Shown piece by piece: positions 34,751 through 43,817 of a stretch of 63,916 nt of DNA. The translations under genes were made by a program, and so were the position numbers. Origin of the DNA: Betaproteobacteria bacterium (lineage in GTDB: Bacteria; Pseudomonadota; Gammaproteobacteria; Burkholderiales; SG8-39). The notes under the pieces are model-generated. The model searched no databases, was not told the origin of the DNA, and saw nothing but the letters and a program-made list of their open reading frames with translations. The stretch is from contig SHXR01000018.1 in NCBI GenBank assembly GCA_009693235.1, positions 1 through 63,916 of the forward strand. The letters are read 5' to 3'. Each line of letters begins with the position of its first letter. The stretch's first letter is position 1.

Positions 34751-35728
34751 CTACGGAATAATGATTGAGGAGCCGACGGTGCGGCCGGACTGCAGATCGT
34801 TGTGCGCGCTCATGACATCATTCATCCGATACCGCTCGCTGATGTGGACCTTGACCGCACCCGTTTTGATCATGTCGAACAGCGCGGCCGATGAGGCTTC
34901 TAGATCGGGCCGCTTGGCGCAATAGGTGACCAGCGTCGGGCGCGTGAAATAGAGCGAACCCAGTTTCTGCAACAGGCCCGCCTCCACGGCAGGCGGCGCG
35001 CCGCTTGCCGCGCCGAACGAGACAAAAAATCCGCGCGGCGCCAGCGAATTCATCGTGTCATCAAAGGTGGCCTTGCCGACCGAGTCATACACCACCGGCA
35101 GCATCGCCCCGCCGGTAATCTCCTTGACACGATCGACGATCTTTTCTTTCGCGCGATCGATCATATAGGCGTAGCCATTGGCAAGACCAAGCTTTACCTT
35201 CTCGGGGCCACTCGCCACACCGATCATCTTGGCACCGATCGCCTTGCCCCACTGTCCGGCGAGCAGTCCAACGCCACCGGCCGCCGCATACATCATGGCG
35301 AACTGTCCGGACTTGAGCGCATAGGTGCGGTTAAGCAGATATTCGACGGTCATGCCTTTCAGGAGTGCCGCGGCCGCCTGTTCATTCGATATGCCTTCTG
35401 GAATCTTGACCAGGCGATCGGCAGGCATGACACGCAAATCAGCATAGGCGCCGATCGGCCCACCGGCGTAGCACACGCGGTCGCCGACTTTGCAGGTCGT
35501 CACGCCGGGACCGCACTGCTCGACCACGCCGGCCGCTTCCGTGCCAATGCCGCTTGGCAAGGGCAACGGGTAAAACCCCGATCGCTGATAGACGTCTTGA
35601 AAATTGAGGCCGATCGCCGTATTGCGAACGATTGCTTCGCCCGGGCCAAGCGCGGGCAAATCGAGTGTTTCGATCTGCATCACTTCAGGACCGCCAGCCT
35701 TATGGAACCGTACGACGCGCGCTTTCAT
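34751..35728 (-). CDS. NADPH:quinone oxidoreductase-like (zeta-crystallin family)
   Basis: 325 aa from ATG 35728 (MKARVVRFHKAGGPEVMQIE). It is a zinc-less medium-chain dehydrogenase with a GroES-like N domain (YQRSGFYPLPLPSGIGTEAAG) and a Rossmann motif (AAAGGVGLLAGQWGKAIGAKMIG). It probably reduces quinones or alpha,beta-unsaturated carbonyls with NADPH. It is the first gene of the nine-gene minus-strand run and lies 10 bp ahead of a VOC gene. No clear promoter was identified in the 200 bp upstream. Confidence 0.88.
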   Translation of the reverse strand: MKARVVRFHKAGGPEVMQIETLDLPALGPGEAIVRNTAIGLNFQDVYQRSGFYPLPLPSGIGTEAAGVVEQCGPGVTTCKVGDRVCYAGGPIGAYADLRVMPADRLVKIPEGISNEQAAAALLKGMTVEYLLNRTYALKSGQFAMMYAAAGGVGLLAGQWGKAIGAKMIGVASGPEKVKLGLANGYAYMIDRAKEKIVDRVKEITGGAMLPVVYDSVGKATFDDTMNSLAPRGFFVSFGAASGAPPAVEAGLLQKLGSLYFTRPTLVTYCAKRPDLEASSAALFDMIKTGAVKVHISERYRMNDVMSAHNDLQSGRTVGSSIIIP

Positions 35729-35954
35729 GATGACACTCCTATTGCGATGCAATGATGGCCGCCTGCCCCAAAACCGCGCGGATGTCGGCGCCAATTTTCG
35801 TCATCGACTGGACCCGAGCTTCCGCTGATCGCAATGCCACGGGAGTGGGGGTGAGCGCAGTATAACAAGCGGTTGCGCCATTGACGCCCCGCAGCGTCAC
35901 CCGCGAATCCCGCCGTGGTGGTTCAATAGTGATCCCACCGATATGGAGAATCCA

Positions 35955-36263
35955 ATGCTTGGCTACTGGGTAGCACGCTCGAAAATCAACGACCCCGTCG
36001 AATACAAAAAATACACCGATCGCGTGCCGGAAATCATCGGCAAATTCGGCGGTAAAGTGCTCGCCCGCGGCGGGCGATTCAAGATCCTCGAAGGCCCGGA
36101 AAAATTCGGTCGCTTCGTCGTGATCGAATTTCCTTCGCTGGAACAGGCAGTGGCATGCCACGCGTCGAAGGAATACCAGGAAGCTTCCGCGTTCCGCAAG
36201 AAAAACGGCGCCGGCGAAGTGGAGCTGGTGATCGTCGAAGGTGGCGAGGCAACGGTGCGGTAG
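35955..36263 (+). CDS. DUF1330 family protein
   Basis: 102 aa from ATG 35955, chosen because GGAG lies six bases upstream; an ATG at 35943 would add four residues. The DUF1330 pattern is MLGYWVARSKINDPVEYKKY, FGGKVLARGGRFKILEGPEK and VVIEFPSLEQAVACHASKEY. This is a dimeric alpha/beta-barrel fold seen beside catabolic genes, with no established reaction. It is transcribed away from the Qor operon and stands alone. Confidence 0.85.
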   Translation: MLGYWVARSKINDPVEYKKYTDRVPEIIGKFGGKVLARGGRFKILEGPEKFGRFVVIEFPSLEQAVACHASKEYQEASAFRKKNGAGEVELVIVEGGEATVR

Positions 36264-36352
36264 GTTTCGCACCGCATGACCGGGCATCACAATAAGCATC
36301 GGGAGGTGGACATCCAATCGATGCCAGATGCCACGCGCGGCCAATATTCCGG

Positions 36353-36372
36353 ACTCCCGCCGTCGCGGGAGT
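36353..36372. terminator. Palindrome between convergent genes
   Basis: ACTCCCGC and GCGGGAGT form an 8-bp stem around CGTC. It resembles the GTCATTCCCGC palindrome at 14074 and sits between convergent genes. No T tract follows on the plus strand. Confidence 0.4.
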
Positions 36373-36400
36373 GACTGCCATTTTCAAGAAGCGGCTCGCA

Positions 36401-37237
36401 CTATTTCTTTACCGCGCTCCACTGACCAGTCTCGCTCCCAGTCTTCACCGTTCCGGCCATCCGGTCGCCGGTCACTTTGCCGGTGAATTCGCGCATGACG
36501 CCCTTGGCATCGACGGCCGTAAAGCTGATTTGATCACCCCATAGGCGCGCCTCGCGTAGACCCACCCTGATGTTGTTGCCCAACTCGATCTCGCCCTTCA
36601 CCCGCTGAAAGGTCTGCTCGAAGCTCGCCTCGAGTCCAGGGAACCCTGGCGCATCGATACGCCATCTGCCCTGCGTCTTGGCGGGGACGATCCATAGGTA
36701 GCCAGGACGGAAATCGAAGTAAGACGTTTCATCTGGCTGCCAATCGTCCATGGTGAACTGGTGCGAGACAAGGCGCGTGCCAGGCCGCATTTCGAGCAGC
36801 TTCGGGCGCAGTTTCAGATTCAAGCCAGGCAACAAATACATCGTGATCACGGTGGCCTTCGAAAAGTCCGATTCGAAAATATCGGCTTTGACAAACTTCG
36901 CCTTCGCCGATACGCCCTCGCGCTGTGCTGCACGGGTCGAGAGCGTCACCATGTCGGGGTTGTACTCGATGCCAAGTGCGTTGGCGCCGCGCTTGGCGGC
37001 CGCAATGACAGTGCGGCCATCACCCGATCCGAGATCGATCACAAAGTCGTTTGCTGTCACATGCGCCATCGTGAGCATGCGCTCAACGAGTTCTTCCGGC
37101 GTTGGCACCCACACCACATCTTTGCCGGATTGACCGACGCTCGGTTTGTATTCATTGGCCGGCTGCGCGAGCGCAACGCCGGCGGCAAATAGCGCGATGG
37201 CGATTGATTGAATGGCAATACGGGGAATGCTGAACAT
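36401..37237 (-). CDS. Exported class I methyltransferase-domain protein
   Basis: 278 aa from ATG 37237, which has an AAGGAG site. It begins with a signal peptide (MFSIPRIAIQSIAIALFAAG, then VALAQP). The SAM-binding motif I FVIDLGSGDGRTVIAAAKRG is near residue 68 and GIEYNPDMV follows; VITMYLLPGLNLKLRPKLLE corresponds to later motifs. A non-catalytic beta-rich C-terminal region (about 190-278) includes EFTGKVTGDRMAGTVKTG. A methyltransferase fold behind a Sec leader is unusual because SAM is cytoplasmic. It lies 40 bp behind the flavin reductase gene. Confidence 0.8.
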   Translation of the reverse strand: MFSIPRIAIQSIAIALFAAGVALAQPANEYKPSVGQSGKDVVWVPTPEELVERMLTMAHVTANDFVIDLGSGDGRTVIAAAKRGANALGIEYNPDMVTLSTRAAQREGVSAKAKFVKADIFESDFSKATVITMYLLPGLNLKLRPKLLEMRPGTRLVSHQFTMDDWQPDETSYFDFRPGYLWIVPAKTQGRWRIDAPGFPGLEASFEQTFQRVKGEIELGNNIRVGLREARLWGDQISFTAVDAKGVMREFTGKVTGDRMAGTVKTGSETGQWSAVKK

Positions 37238-37277
37238 CTTGTAAATCTCCTTTACTCGGTTTTGCGCGCGGTGCTGC

Positions 37278-37934
37278 TCAGGATTTATTGATCGGCCAAC
37301 TCGGTCGTTTGATGGCGAACACTTCGTCGACCACGGTGTAGTCGAGATAGCCAAGACGCGCGACCGGTCGGGCCTTCGTGATATCGACCATGCCGTCGGT
37401 AACGAGTCGCTCATCGATGTGGATGCCCACTACACGCCCAATCGTCATCGTGTTCTGTTCGCCCGATTTCGGGTCGGTCGGCAACTCTACGAACTGCACC
37501 AACTTGCATTCAAAGTGCACCGGCGAGGCTTTGACGCGCGGCGCCTTGACGAATTGCGACGGCAACTTCGCCAATCCGACGGCATCCATTTCATCGACAT
37601 CGCGCGGTGCCGGCGCCGAGCTGTCATTCATTTGTTGCCGCAGATCCCAGGTGACGAGATTCGCGACAAACTCACCGGTTTCCCTGACATTGCGAAGCGT
37701 ATCCTTTTCGCCACCGGCCGTAAGATGCGTGCCATTGGCGCCAAAAAACACCATCGGCGGTCGCGACGATATCGCGTTGAAGAAAGAAAACGGGGCGAGA
37801 TTGACGACCCCTTGTTGGTCGACGGAGCTGATCCAGCCGATCGGCCGCGGTACCACCAGTGCAAGAAACGGGTTATGCGCAAAGCCAAGCTCTTTGAATC
37901 CTGGCCCATTGCCATCGGTGCTATAGAAAATCAC
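37278..37934 (-). CDS. Flavin reductase-like FMN-binding split-barrel protein
   Basis: 218 aa if started at GTG 37934, five bases after AAGGAG; the GTG at 37940 would overlap that site. Pattern: NPFLALVVPRPIGWISSVDQ, NLAPFSFFNAISSRPPMVFF (flavin phosphate region) and TLRNVRETGEFVANLVTW. It is predicted to be an NAD(P)H:flavin oxidoreductase feeding reduced FMN to a two-component monooxygenase. An acyl-CoA-dehydrogenase-type oxygenase candidate lies at 39809-41038. It is co-oriented with, and 29 bp behind, the next quinone reductase. Confidence 0.85.
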   Translation of the reverse strand: MIFYSTDGNGPGFKELGFAHNPFLALVVPRPIGWISSVDQQGVVNLAPFSFFNAISSRPPMVFFGANGTHLTAGGEKDTLRNVRETGEFVANLVTWDLRQQMNDSSAPAPRDVDEMDAVGLAKLPSQFVKAPRVKASPVHFECKLVQFVELPTDPKSGEQNTMTIGRVVGIHIDERLVTDGMVDITKARPVARLGYLDYTVVDEVFAIKRPSWPINKS

Positions 37935-37963
37935 TGCCACTCCTTCTGTGTGCCGGGCCGCGT

Positions 37964-38959
37964 TTAACGCCCGGCGTTTTCGCCACCGAGCGCAACGATG
38001 ATTTTACCGACCGCACCCTGTTCGACGGCCAGATGCGCTTTGACCATATCGCCAAAGCCGAACTGATGAAGCGGTGGGAAGACTGCTTTCCCGGTTGCCA
38101 GCCACGCGTTCACGTCTCGTGTGCCGACATCGAGCGCCGCACGGGTAAGATCGTAGACGGTAATCCATAGCACGTTGATGTTCTTGTTCATCAGCGCATA
38201 AAACGGAATCTTTGGATCGCGATCACTCATTGAAGCGTAGGTGGAGAGCGTGCCGTTCCCCTTCAGCACTTTGAGCGTGGTGGCGATATTGGCGGCGAAA
38301 TCGACCTCGACGATGTGATCGACCGGGCCAGTCAACGCGAGCACGCGATCAGCGACAGTTTCCTGGCGATAGTTCACCACATGATCGGCACCGGCTTGGC
38401 GTGTGAGAGCCGCTTTCTCGTCGCTGGAAACGGTGGTGATCACGCGCGCACCGGCCCATTTGGCGAGCTGAATCGCGTAAAGGCCTACCGCACCGGCACC
38501 GCCTGTAACTAACACCGTCTTACCCGTCGCCGAACCGGGCCCAAACACAGCGCGATGGGCAGTGAGCGCCGGCACACCCAACGATGCACCGGCGGCGAGG
38601 CTGACGTTGGACGGTAACTGGATCGCGCGATGATCAGGCGTCACAGCCCAATCGGCACCGGTTCCAAACGGCCGACCCCAACAGGTGCTGTGCAGCCAGA
38701 CGCGCTCGCCAACACGCTTGGGATCAACACCGGCGCCAATCATGTCGATGATCCCAGCGCCATCCTGATTAGGAATCACCCTTGGGAACGGTATCGTGGC
38801 TGTAGCAGGACCAGCCCGGCGCTTGACGTCAGACGGGTTTACGCCAGAAAACCCAATCCGAACAAGGACTTCCCCGGGACCGGGCGCCGGATCCGGCATC
38901 GTTCCAATCTGCAAAACGGCCTCGGCCGGGCCGAGCTTTTCATACCATACGGCACGCAT
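37964..38959 (-). CDS. NADPH:quinone reductase / zinc-type alcohol dehydrogenase family
   Basis: 331 aa: MRAVWYEKLGPAEAVLQIG start, GroES-like domain (PGPGEVLVRIGFSGVNPSDV), and Rossmann motif VTGGAGAVGLYAIQLAKWAG. The fold is the same as for the protein at 34751 but the sequence is distinct. It likely reduces quinones or enones. It is first in a three-gene minus-strand set with a flavin reductase and an exported methyltransferase-like protein. Confidence 0.87.
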   Translation of the reverse strand: MRAVWYEKLGPAEAVLQIGTMPDPAPGPGEVLVRIGFSGVNPSDVKRRAGPATATIPFPRVIPNQDGAGIIDMIGAGVDPKRVGERVWLHSTCWGRPFGTGADWAVTPDHRAIQLPSNVSLAAGASLGVPALTAHRAVFGPGSATGKTVLVTGGAGAVGLYAIQLAKWAGARVITTVSSDEKAALTRQAGADHVVNYRQETVADRVLALTGPVDHIVEVDFAANIATTLKVLKGNGTLSTYASMSDRDPKIPFYALMNKNINVLWITVYDLTRAALDVGTRDVNAWLATGKAVFPPLHQFGFGDMVKAHLAVEQGAVGKIIVALGGENAGR

Positions 38960-39142
38960 GGGTAATCCTGTGACAAAGGGCGCGGGATGCTATCACGCTC
39001 GTTCACGCCGGACGGGCATCCAGAAGGGTCATTGCTCGCCTAGAATCGAAGACCGTCTGGTGTTCCCGCGGGTTATACACAAGATGGCGCGGCGCAGACC
39101 AACGCAACATGGTGTAGGTGGTCGTTTAAGGAGGGTTGTGCG

Positions 39143-39799
39143 ATGAACAGAATTGGTGTGACACGGGAAGAACTTGGGCTGACGCGCGCCGAATACGCCC
39201 AACTTAAGAGCCTTTCATCCCCATGGAAGATCCAGGACTTCATTTCGCGCATCCCAACCAATTTCGAACCGGACGGCGATACCTATCTTTCCGTCCAACA
39301 AGTGCTGCGGCAACGTCGCGCGCATTGCATCGAGGCGGCGATGGTTGCAGCAACCGCGCTCTGGATCAATGGCGAAGCGCCCATCATGATGGACATTCGC
39401 GCCATTCGCGACGACGACCATGTGATTACCTTGTACCGTCGCGACGGTTGCTGGGGCGCGATTTCCAAGACGAACAATTGCACGCTCCGCTTTCGCGACC
39501 CGGTCTACCGCACGCTGCGTGAACTCGCGCTGTCGTACTTCCATGAATACTCCAACGATGATCGCGAGAAGACGATGCGCGAATATTCGCGCACGTTCGA
39601 TTTGAGCCGCATCGACCCGGAACTCTGGGTGACCAACAAGGGCGATTGCTATGACATCGTCGAGATGCTGGATGAAATTCGGCACTACAAGCTTTTCTCA
39701 CCGGTACAGGCACGCAAACTGCGGCGGCTGGAGCGCGTTGAGATGCGCGCACGGATGGTCAAGCAGTTCGTCAATCCGTACAATCGAGGTAGCGGCTAG
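39143..39799 (+). CDS. Transglutaminase-like conserved protein
   Basis: 218 aa with a strong AAGGAGGG ribosome site. A Cys in RAHCIEAAMVAATALWING (near residue 60), a His in RDDDHVITLYR (near residue 93) and a following polar region (WGAISKTNNCTLRFRDP) suggest the Cys-His-Asp core of transglutaminase/protease-like folds. Conserved aromatic segments follow (ELALSYFHEYSND). The activity is unknown. It stands alone, divergent from the quinone reductase and convergent with an acyl-CoA dehydrogenase-family gene. Confidence 0.6.
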   Translation: MNRIGVTREELGLTRAEYAQLKSLSSPWKIQDFISRIPTNFEPDGDTYLSVQQVLRQRRAHCIEAAMVAATALWINGEAPIMMDIRAIRDDDHVITLYRRDGCWGAISKTNNCTLRFRDPVYRTLRELALSYFHEYSNDDREKTMREYSRTFDLSRIDPELWVTNKGDCYDIVEMLDEIRHYKLFSPVQARKLRRLERVEMRARMVKQFVNPYNRGSG

Positions 39800-39808
39800 T
39801 CCGCCCCC

Positions 39809-41038
39809 CTACAGCATCGAATTGTTGATCTGACCACCGAGGGCGGCTGCACCCCACGCTGAGCCATGCGCATCGAAGCTGAAGCTGAAATGGCCGGCGG
39901 CGGAGTGGGCATCGCGAAATAGGCGCTCGATCGGATACTGCTCATAGATGCCGTTGGCCCCGGCCAAGGCATGCAGTGAATCGACGGCCTCGGTGCAAAG
40001 TTGCACGGCGAAGGCCGCGTTGCGTTTGTACGCGAGCTTGGTGAGCGAATCGGGAATCTTTTCCGCGCAGGCGTCCTGCCAGGCCGTCGCACAGTCCCTC
40101 TTCATAATCGATTCAGCCGTATCGATCTTCGACGCGGCCATCGCAACGCGAATCTGAATCGCCTGAAAATCGCTCATTCGCACCGCGGTGTAGCTCGTCT
40201 GCCGGGACTTGAGCCGCTCGATCGTCAATTCGAGCACCGCCTGGGCGTTGCCAAGCGCGGAGGTTCCCGGAAAGTATCCGGCGATCGCGACCAGCGGGAC
40301 ACGAAATAGTGGGCCGGGATTCATCCGTGCACCGGGAAAATCCGATCCGCCACGAAGCGTAGTCATATCGAGCGCACGGTATTCCGGCACATACACGTCT
40401 TTGATCCGCATCGATTTGCTGCCGGTGCCGCGCATGCCCATGACTTGCCAGTCATCGATGATTTCGTATTCGGCGCGCGGCACGAGACACAACCGATAGT
40501 CGGTGGGTGGCCCGTTAGGACGGTCACGCACTGTAGCGGCAAACATGCTCCAGGGACTCAGATCGACGCCGCTGCCGAAATTCCAATGACCGCTGATGAC
40601 GAAACCACCGTCCACCTTGTGTCCGCTACCTTGCGGGAAAGCGATGCCCGCGGCGATCGGCGTATCCGGATCGACTCCCCAGATTTCTTCCTGAGCGCGG
40701 GGATCGAACATCGCGAGCAGCCAGGAATGATTGGCAAAGTTATGGAAGTTCCACGAGGTCGATGCGCAGCCGCGTGCCAGCTCAGTGGGAATATCGATCA
40801 TCGCGGGAAACGGCAGTTCCATGCCGCCCCACCGCTTGGGCATGTGATACCGCAGCAAGCCGCTTTGTTTCAGTTCTGCATACGTTTCAGGCAGCATCAC
40901 GCGGGCGCCTTCGGTGCGGGCGGCACGCTCACGCAGCATCGGGACCATCGCGCGAGCGCGCGCGAGCGCCTCCTCAAACGTGACGCCGGTGAATGAATTA
41001 GCGCTCGCCTGCTGGCCAGCCACGCCGGGATGATTCAT
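39809..41038 (-). CDS. Acyl-CoA dehydrogenase-fold flavoprotein (two-component monooxygenase type)
   Basis: 409 aa from ATG 41038. It has the acyl-CoA dehydrogenase fold without the usual catalytic Glu context. GLLRYHMPKRWGGMELPFPA, STSWNFHNFANHSWLLAMF, the beta-domain VISGHWNFGSGVDLSPWSMF and GTGSKSMRIKDVYVPEYRAL resemble HsaA/HpaH-like hydroxylases. The C-terminal part is LHALAGANGIYEQYPIERLF. These use reduced FMN from a partner reductase such as that encoded at 37278-37934. The substrate is unknown. It lies 19 bp downstream (on its own strand, after) nothing closer than polA, so its promoter is unclear. Confidence 0.75.
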   Translation of the reverse strand: MNHPGVAGQQASANSFTGVTFEEALARARAMVPMLRERAARTEGARVMLPETYAELKQSGLLRYHMPKRWGGMELPFPAMIDIPTELARGCASTSWNFHNFANHSWLLAMFDPRAQEEIWGVDPDTPIAAGIAFPQGSGHKVDGGFVISGHWNFGSGVDLSPWSMFAATVRDRPNGPPTDYRLCLVPRAEYEIIDDWQVMGMRGTGSKSMRIKDVYVPEYRALDMTTLRGGSDFPGARMNPGPLFRVPLVAIAGYFPGTSALGNAQAVLELTIERLKSRQTSYTAVRMSDFQAIQIRVAMAASKIDTAESIMKRDCATAWQDACAEKIPDSLTKLAYKRNAAFAVQLCTEAVDSLHALAGANGIYEQYPIERLFRDAHSAAGHFSFSFDAHGSAWGAAALGGQINNSML

Positions 41039-41057
41039 AGCTTGCTCCGCTCCCTCT

Positions 41058-43778
41058 CTAATGGGCCTGTTCCCAGTTGGGCCCGACGCCAACATCCACC
41101 ACCAGTGGCGCGCGCAACGTTGCGACGCCGGTCATCAGTTGCGGCAGGTCCGCGCGAACACGTGCGAGTTCCGCCGTCGGCACTTCCAGCACCAACTCGT
41201 CATGCACTTGCATGATCAATTGGGTGGCGAGCCGCTCGCTATCGATCCAACCTTGCACTGCGATCATCGCAAGTTTAATCAGATCGGCGGCGGTTCCCTG
41301 CATTGGCGCATTGATGGCGGCACGCTCGGCGCCGGCACGGCGCGCTTGATTGCCGGAACGAATCTCGGCAAGCCATAGACGACGGCCAAACACCGTTTCA
41401 ACGTAGCCACGCTCGGGGGCGTCGCGACGGATTTCGTCCATGAACCGTTTAACGCCTGGATAACGGGCGAAATAACTGTCGATATACGTCTGTGCCGTGC
41501 CGCGTTCGACGCCCAACTGCTGCGCCAAGCCGAACGCCGACATGCCGTAGATGAGCCCGAAGTTGATCGCCTTGGCATAGCGACGCTCTTCGCTCGACAC
41601 CTCGGCAAGCGCGCGATTAAACACTTCGGCCGCCGTCGCGCGATGAATATCCTTGCCGCCGGCAAACGCTGCAAGCAGGCTTTCATCCCCGGACAAATGC
41701 GCCATGATGCGCAATTCAATCTGCGAATAGTCGGCCGACACGATCATGCAGCCGGGCGCCGCAATAAACGCTTCACGCACCCGCCGTCCTTCGGCGGTTC
41801 GCACCGGGATGTTCTGCAAATTGGGATCGGTGCTGGCCAGCCGGCCGGTTACCGCGGTCGCCTGACCGTAATTCGTATGCACGCGGCCGGTCACTCCATT
41901 GACCATCTTCGGCAGCTTGTCGGTATAGGTCGATTTCAATTTCGAAACACTGCGAAATTCGAGCAGCGTCTTGGGCAACGGATAGTCGAGCGCGAGTTTT
42001 TCCAGCACCTCTTCATCGGTCGACGGTGCGCCGCTTGGCGTCTTCTTCACCACCGGCAATTGCAGTCGATCGAAAAATATTTCGCCGATCTGCTTGGGCG
42101 AATTCAGATTGAAAGGCTGGCCTGCCTCAAGATGGGCACGCGCTTCCAGTTCAAGCATCTTCTGTCCGAGTGCGTGGCTCTGCGCTTCCAGTTGCGCGAC
42201 ATCGACCAGCACCCCGTTGCGCTCGATGCGAAACAGCACTTCACGCACCGGCATCTCAATAGTCGAGTAGATGGTCGCGAGCTTTTCGTCGGCCGCGACC
42301 TGCGGATAGAGCGCGCCGTGCAGGCGCAAAGTGATGTCGGCGTCTTCAGCGGAATACTGGGTGGCACGATCCACCGCCACCTCTTCAAAGCCGATGCGAT
42401 TGGCGCCTTTGCCGGTGACATCATCGTAACTGATGGTAGGCAACCCAAGATGCCGTTGTGCAAGCGTTTCCATATCATGCCTGGCATGACTTTCCAGCAC
42501 GTAGGACTGCAACAGCGTGTCGTGTTCGATACCGCGAAGTGCAATGCCGTGATTGGCGAGCACATGTTGATCGTATTTGAAGTTCTGCCCGACCTTCTTG
42601 CGCAGTGGATCTTCGAGCCAGGGTTTGAGGATCGCCAGCGCCCGCTCCGCGCCGAGTTGGTCGGGTGCATCCGGATAGGCATGCGCGACCGCAAGATAAA
42701 ACGCCTCACCCGGCAACATCGAGAACGACATGCCGACCAGGCGCGCCGCAAACGGGTCGAGACTCGTCGTCTCAGTATCGAAGGCCACCAGCGATGCATC
42801 ATTCAACCGCGGGAGGAGTCGCTGAATGTCCTCTTCGGTGAGCAACGTTGTGTACCGGCACTCGATGTTCTGTGCAACGGGCGTTGGAGCCGCCGCACTC
42901 GCCGGTGCAGGTCCGCCGCCCGCGCCGTTTTCTATTTCTTTCAGCCAACTGCGAAAGCCAAAGCGCGCATAGAGCTCGCGCAGCTTCTCGCGATCGGGCG
43001 GCTGCGGCGCGAGATCGGCGATCGAGAAATTCGTGGGCACATCGGTTTTGATGGTGACCAGCTGTTTGCCGGTTGGCAGCCAGCTGATGGCCTTGCGAAG
43101 ATTCTCGCCCACCACACCGCCAATCGAGACGGCATTGGCAATCACGCCATCCAAGGACTCATATTGAGCAAGCCACTTGACCGCCGTTTTGGGTCCGACT
43201 TTATCGACGCCCGGGACGTTATCGACCGCATCACCGACCAGCGTGAGGTAATCCACGATTCGCGAGGGCGGTACGCCGAATTTTGACTGCACGCCGGCGA
43301 CATCTAGCCTCTCGTTCGACATGGTATTGATGAGCGTGACGTGATCATCCACCAATTGCGCGAGATCCTTGTCGCCGGTTGAAATGATGGTCTTCATCGA
43401 TTGCCGGGTCGCGGCGAGCGCTAGCGTGCCGATGACATCGTCCGCCTCGACGCCATCGATGACGATGAGCGGCCATCCCATCGCCCGAATCGCCTCGTAC
43501 AATGGCGGAATCTGCTGCGCCAGTTCCTCAGGCACCGAGGGCCGATTAGCCTTGTAATCGGCATAGATGTCGTCGCGAAACGTCTTGCCCTTCGGATCGA
43601 ACACACAACCAAGGAGCGCTGCCTTGTGATCGGCGACGAGGCGCCGTAACATCGACAGTACCCCATAGATGGCCCCGGTCGGTTCGCCGTTGGCATTGCG
43701 CAGATCGGGCAATGCGTGGAAGGCCCGGTACAGATACGACGAACCATCAACGAGCACGAGCGTTTGAACTTCGCTCAT
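41058..43778 (-). CDS. polA: DNA polymerase I
   Basis: 906 aa from ATG 43778. The 5'-3' exonuclease domain spans 1-290 (LVDGSSYLYRAFHALP, DPKGKTFRDDIYADYKANRP, DGVEADDVIGTLA). The 3'-5' exonuclease has an intact-looking FDTETTSLDP near residue 335. Polymerase motifs are A, VSADYSQIELRIMAHLS; B, RRYAKAINFGLIYGMSAFGL; and C, MQVHDELVLEVP. It performs Okazaki fragment processing and repair synthesis. It is full length and undamaged, divergent from the LOG-family gene with a 39-bp gap. Confidence 0.97.
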   Translation of the reverse strand: MSEVQTLVLVDGSSYLYRAFHALPDLRNANGEPTGAIYGVLSMLRRLVADHKAALLGCVFDPKGKTFRDDIYADYKANRPSVPEELAQQIPPLYEAIRAMGWPLIVIDGVEADDVIGTLALAATRQSMKTIISTGDKDLAQLVDDHVTLINTMSNERLDVAGVQSKFGVPPSRIVDYLTLVGDAVDNVPGVDKVGPKTAVKWLAQYESLDGVIANAVSIGGVVGENLRKAISWLPTGKQLVTIKTDVPTNFSIADLAPQPPDREKLRELYARFGFRSWLKEIENGAGGGPAPASAAAPTPVAQNIECRYTTLLTEEDIQRLLPRLNDASLVAFDTETTSLDPFAARLVGMSFSMLPGEAFYLAVAHAYPDAPDQLGAERALAILKPWLEDPLRKKVGQNFKYDQHVLANHGIALRGIEHDTLLQSYVLESHARHDMETLAQRHLGLPTISYDDVTGKGANRIGFEEVAVDRATQYSAEDADITLRLHGALYPQVAADEKLATIYSTIEMPVREVLFRIERNGVLVDVAQLEAQSHALGQKMLELEARAHLEAGQPFNLNSPKQIGEIFFDRLQLPVVKKTPSGAPSTDEEVLEKLALDYPLPKTLLEFRSVSKLKSTYTDKLPKMVNGVTGRVHTNYGQATAVTGRLASTDPNLQNIPVRTAEGRRVREAFIAAPGCMIVSADYSQIELRIMAHLSGDESLLAAFAGGKDIHRATAAEVFNRALAEVSSEERRYAKAINFGLIYGMSAFGLAQQLGVERGTAQTYIDSYFARYPGVKRFMDEIRRDAPERGYVETVFGRRLWLAEIRSGNQARRAGAERAAINAPMQGTAADLIKLAMIAVQGWIDSERLATQLIMQVHDELVLEVPTAELARVRADLPQLMTGVATLRAPLVVDVGVGPNWEQAH

Positions 43779-43817
43779 TGGCAACGCGCCTCACCCACCA
43801 GGATTGACCGATCGACG

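Noticed and set aside
38960-39142. A tRNA or small RNA gene in this gap
   Set aside because: No cloverleaf or strong hairpin with conserved T-loop bases was seen; only the ribosome site before 39143 is recognisable.
41643-43286. 547-residue plus-strand open frame inside polA
   Set aside because: It is antisense to a fully motif-bearing DNA polymerase I, is rich in Arg/His/Gln and has no ribosome site; it is a high-GC shadow frame.
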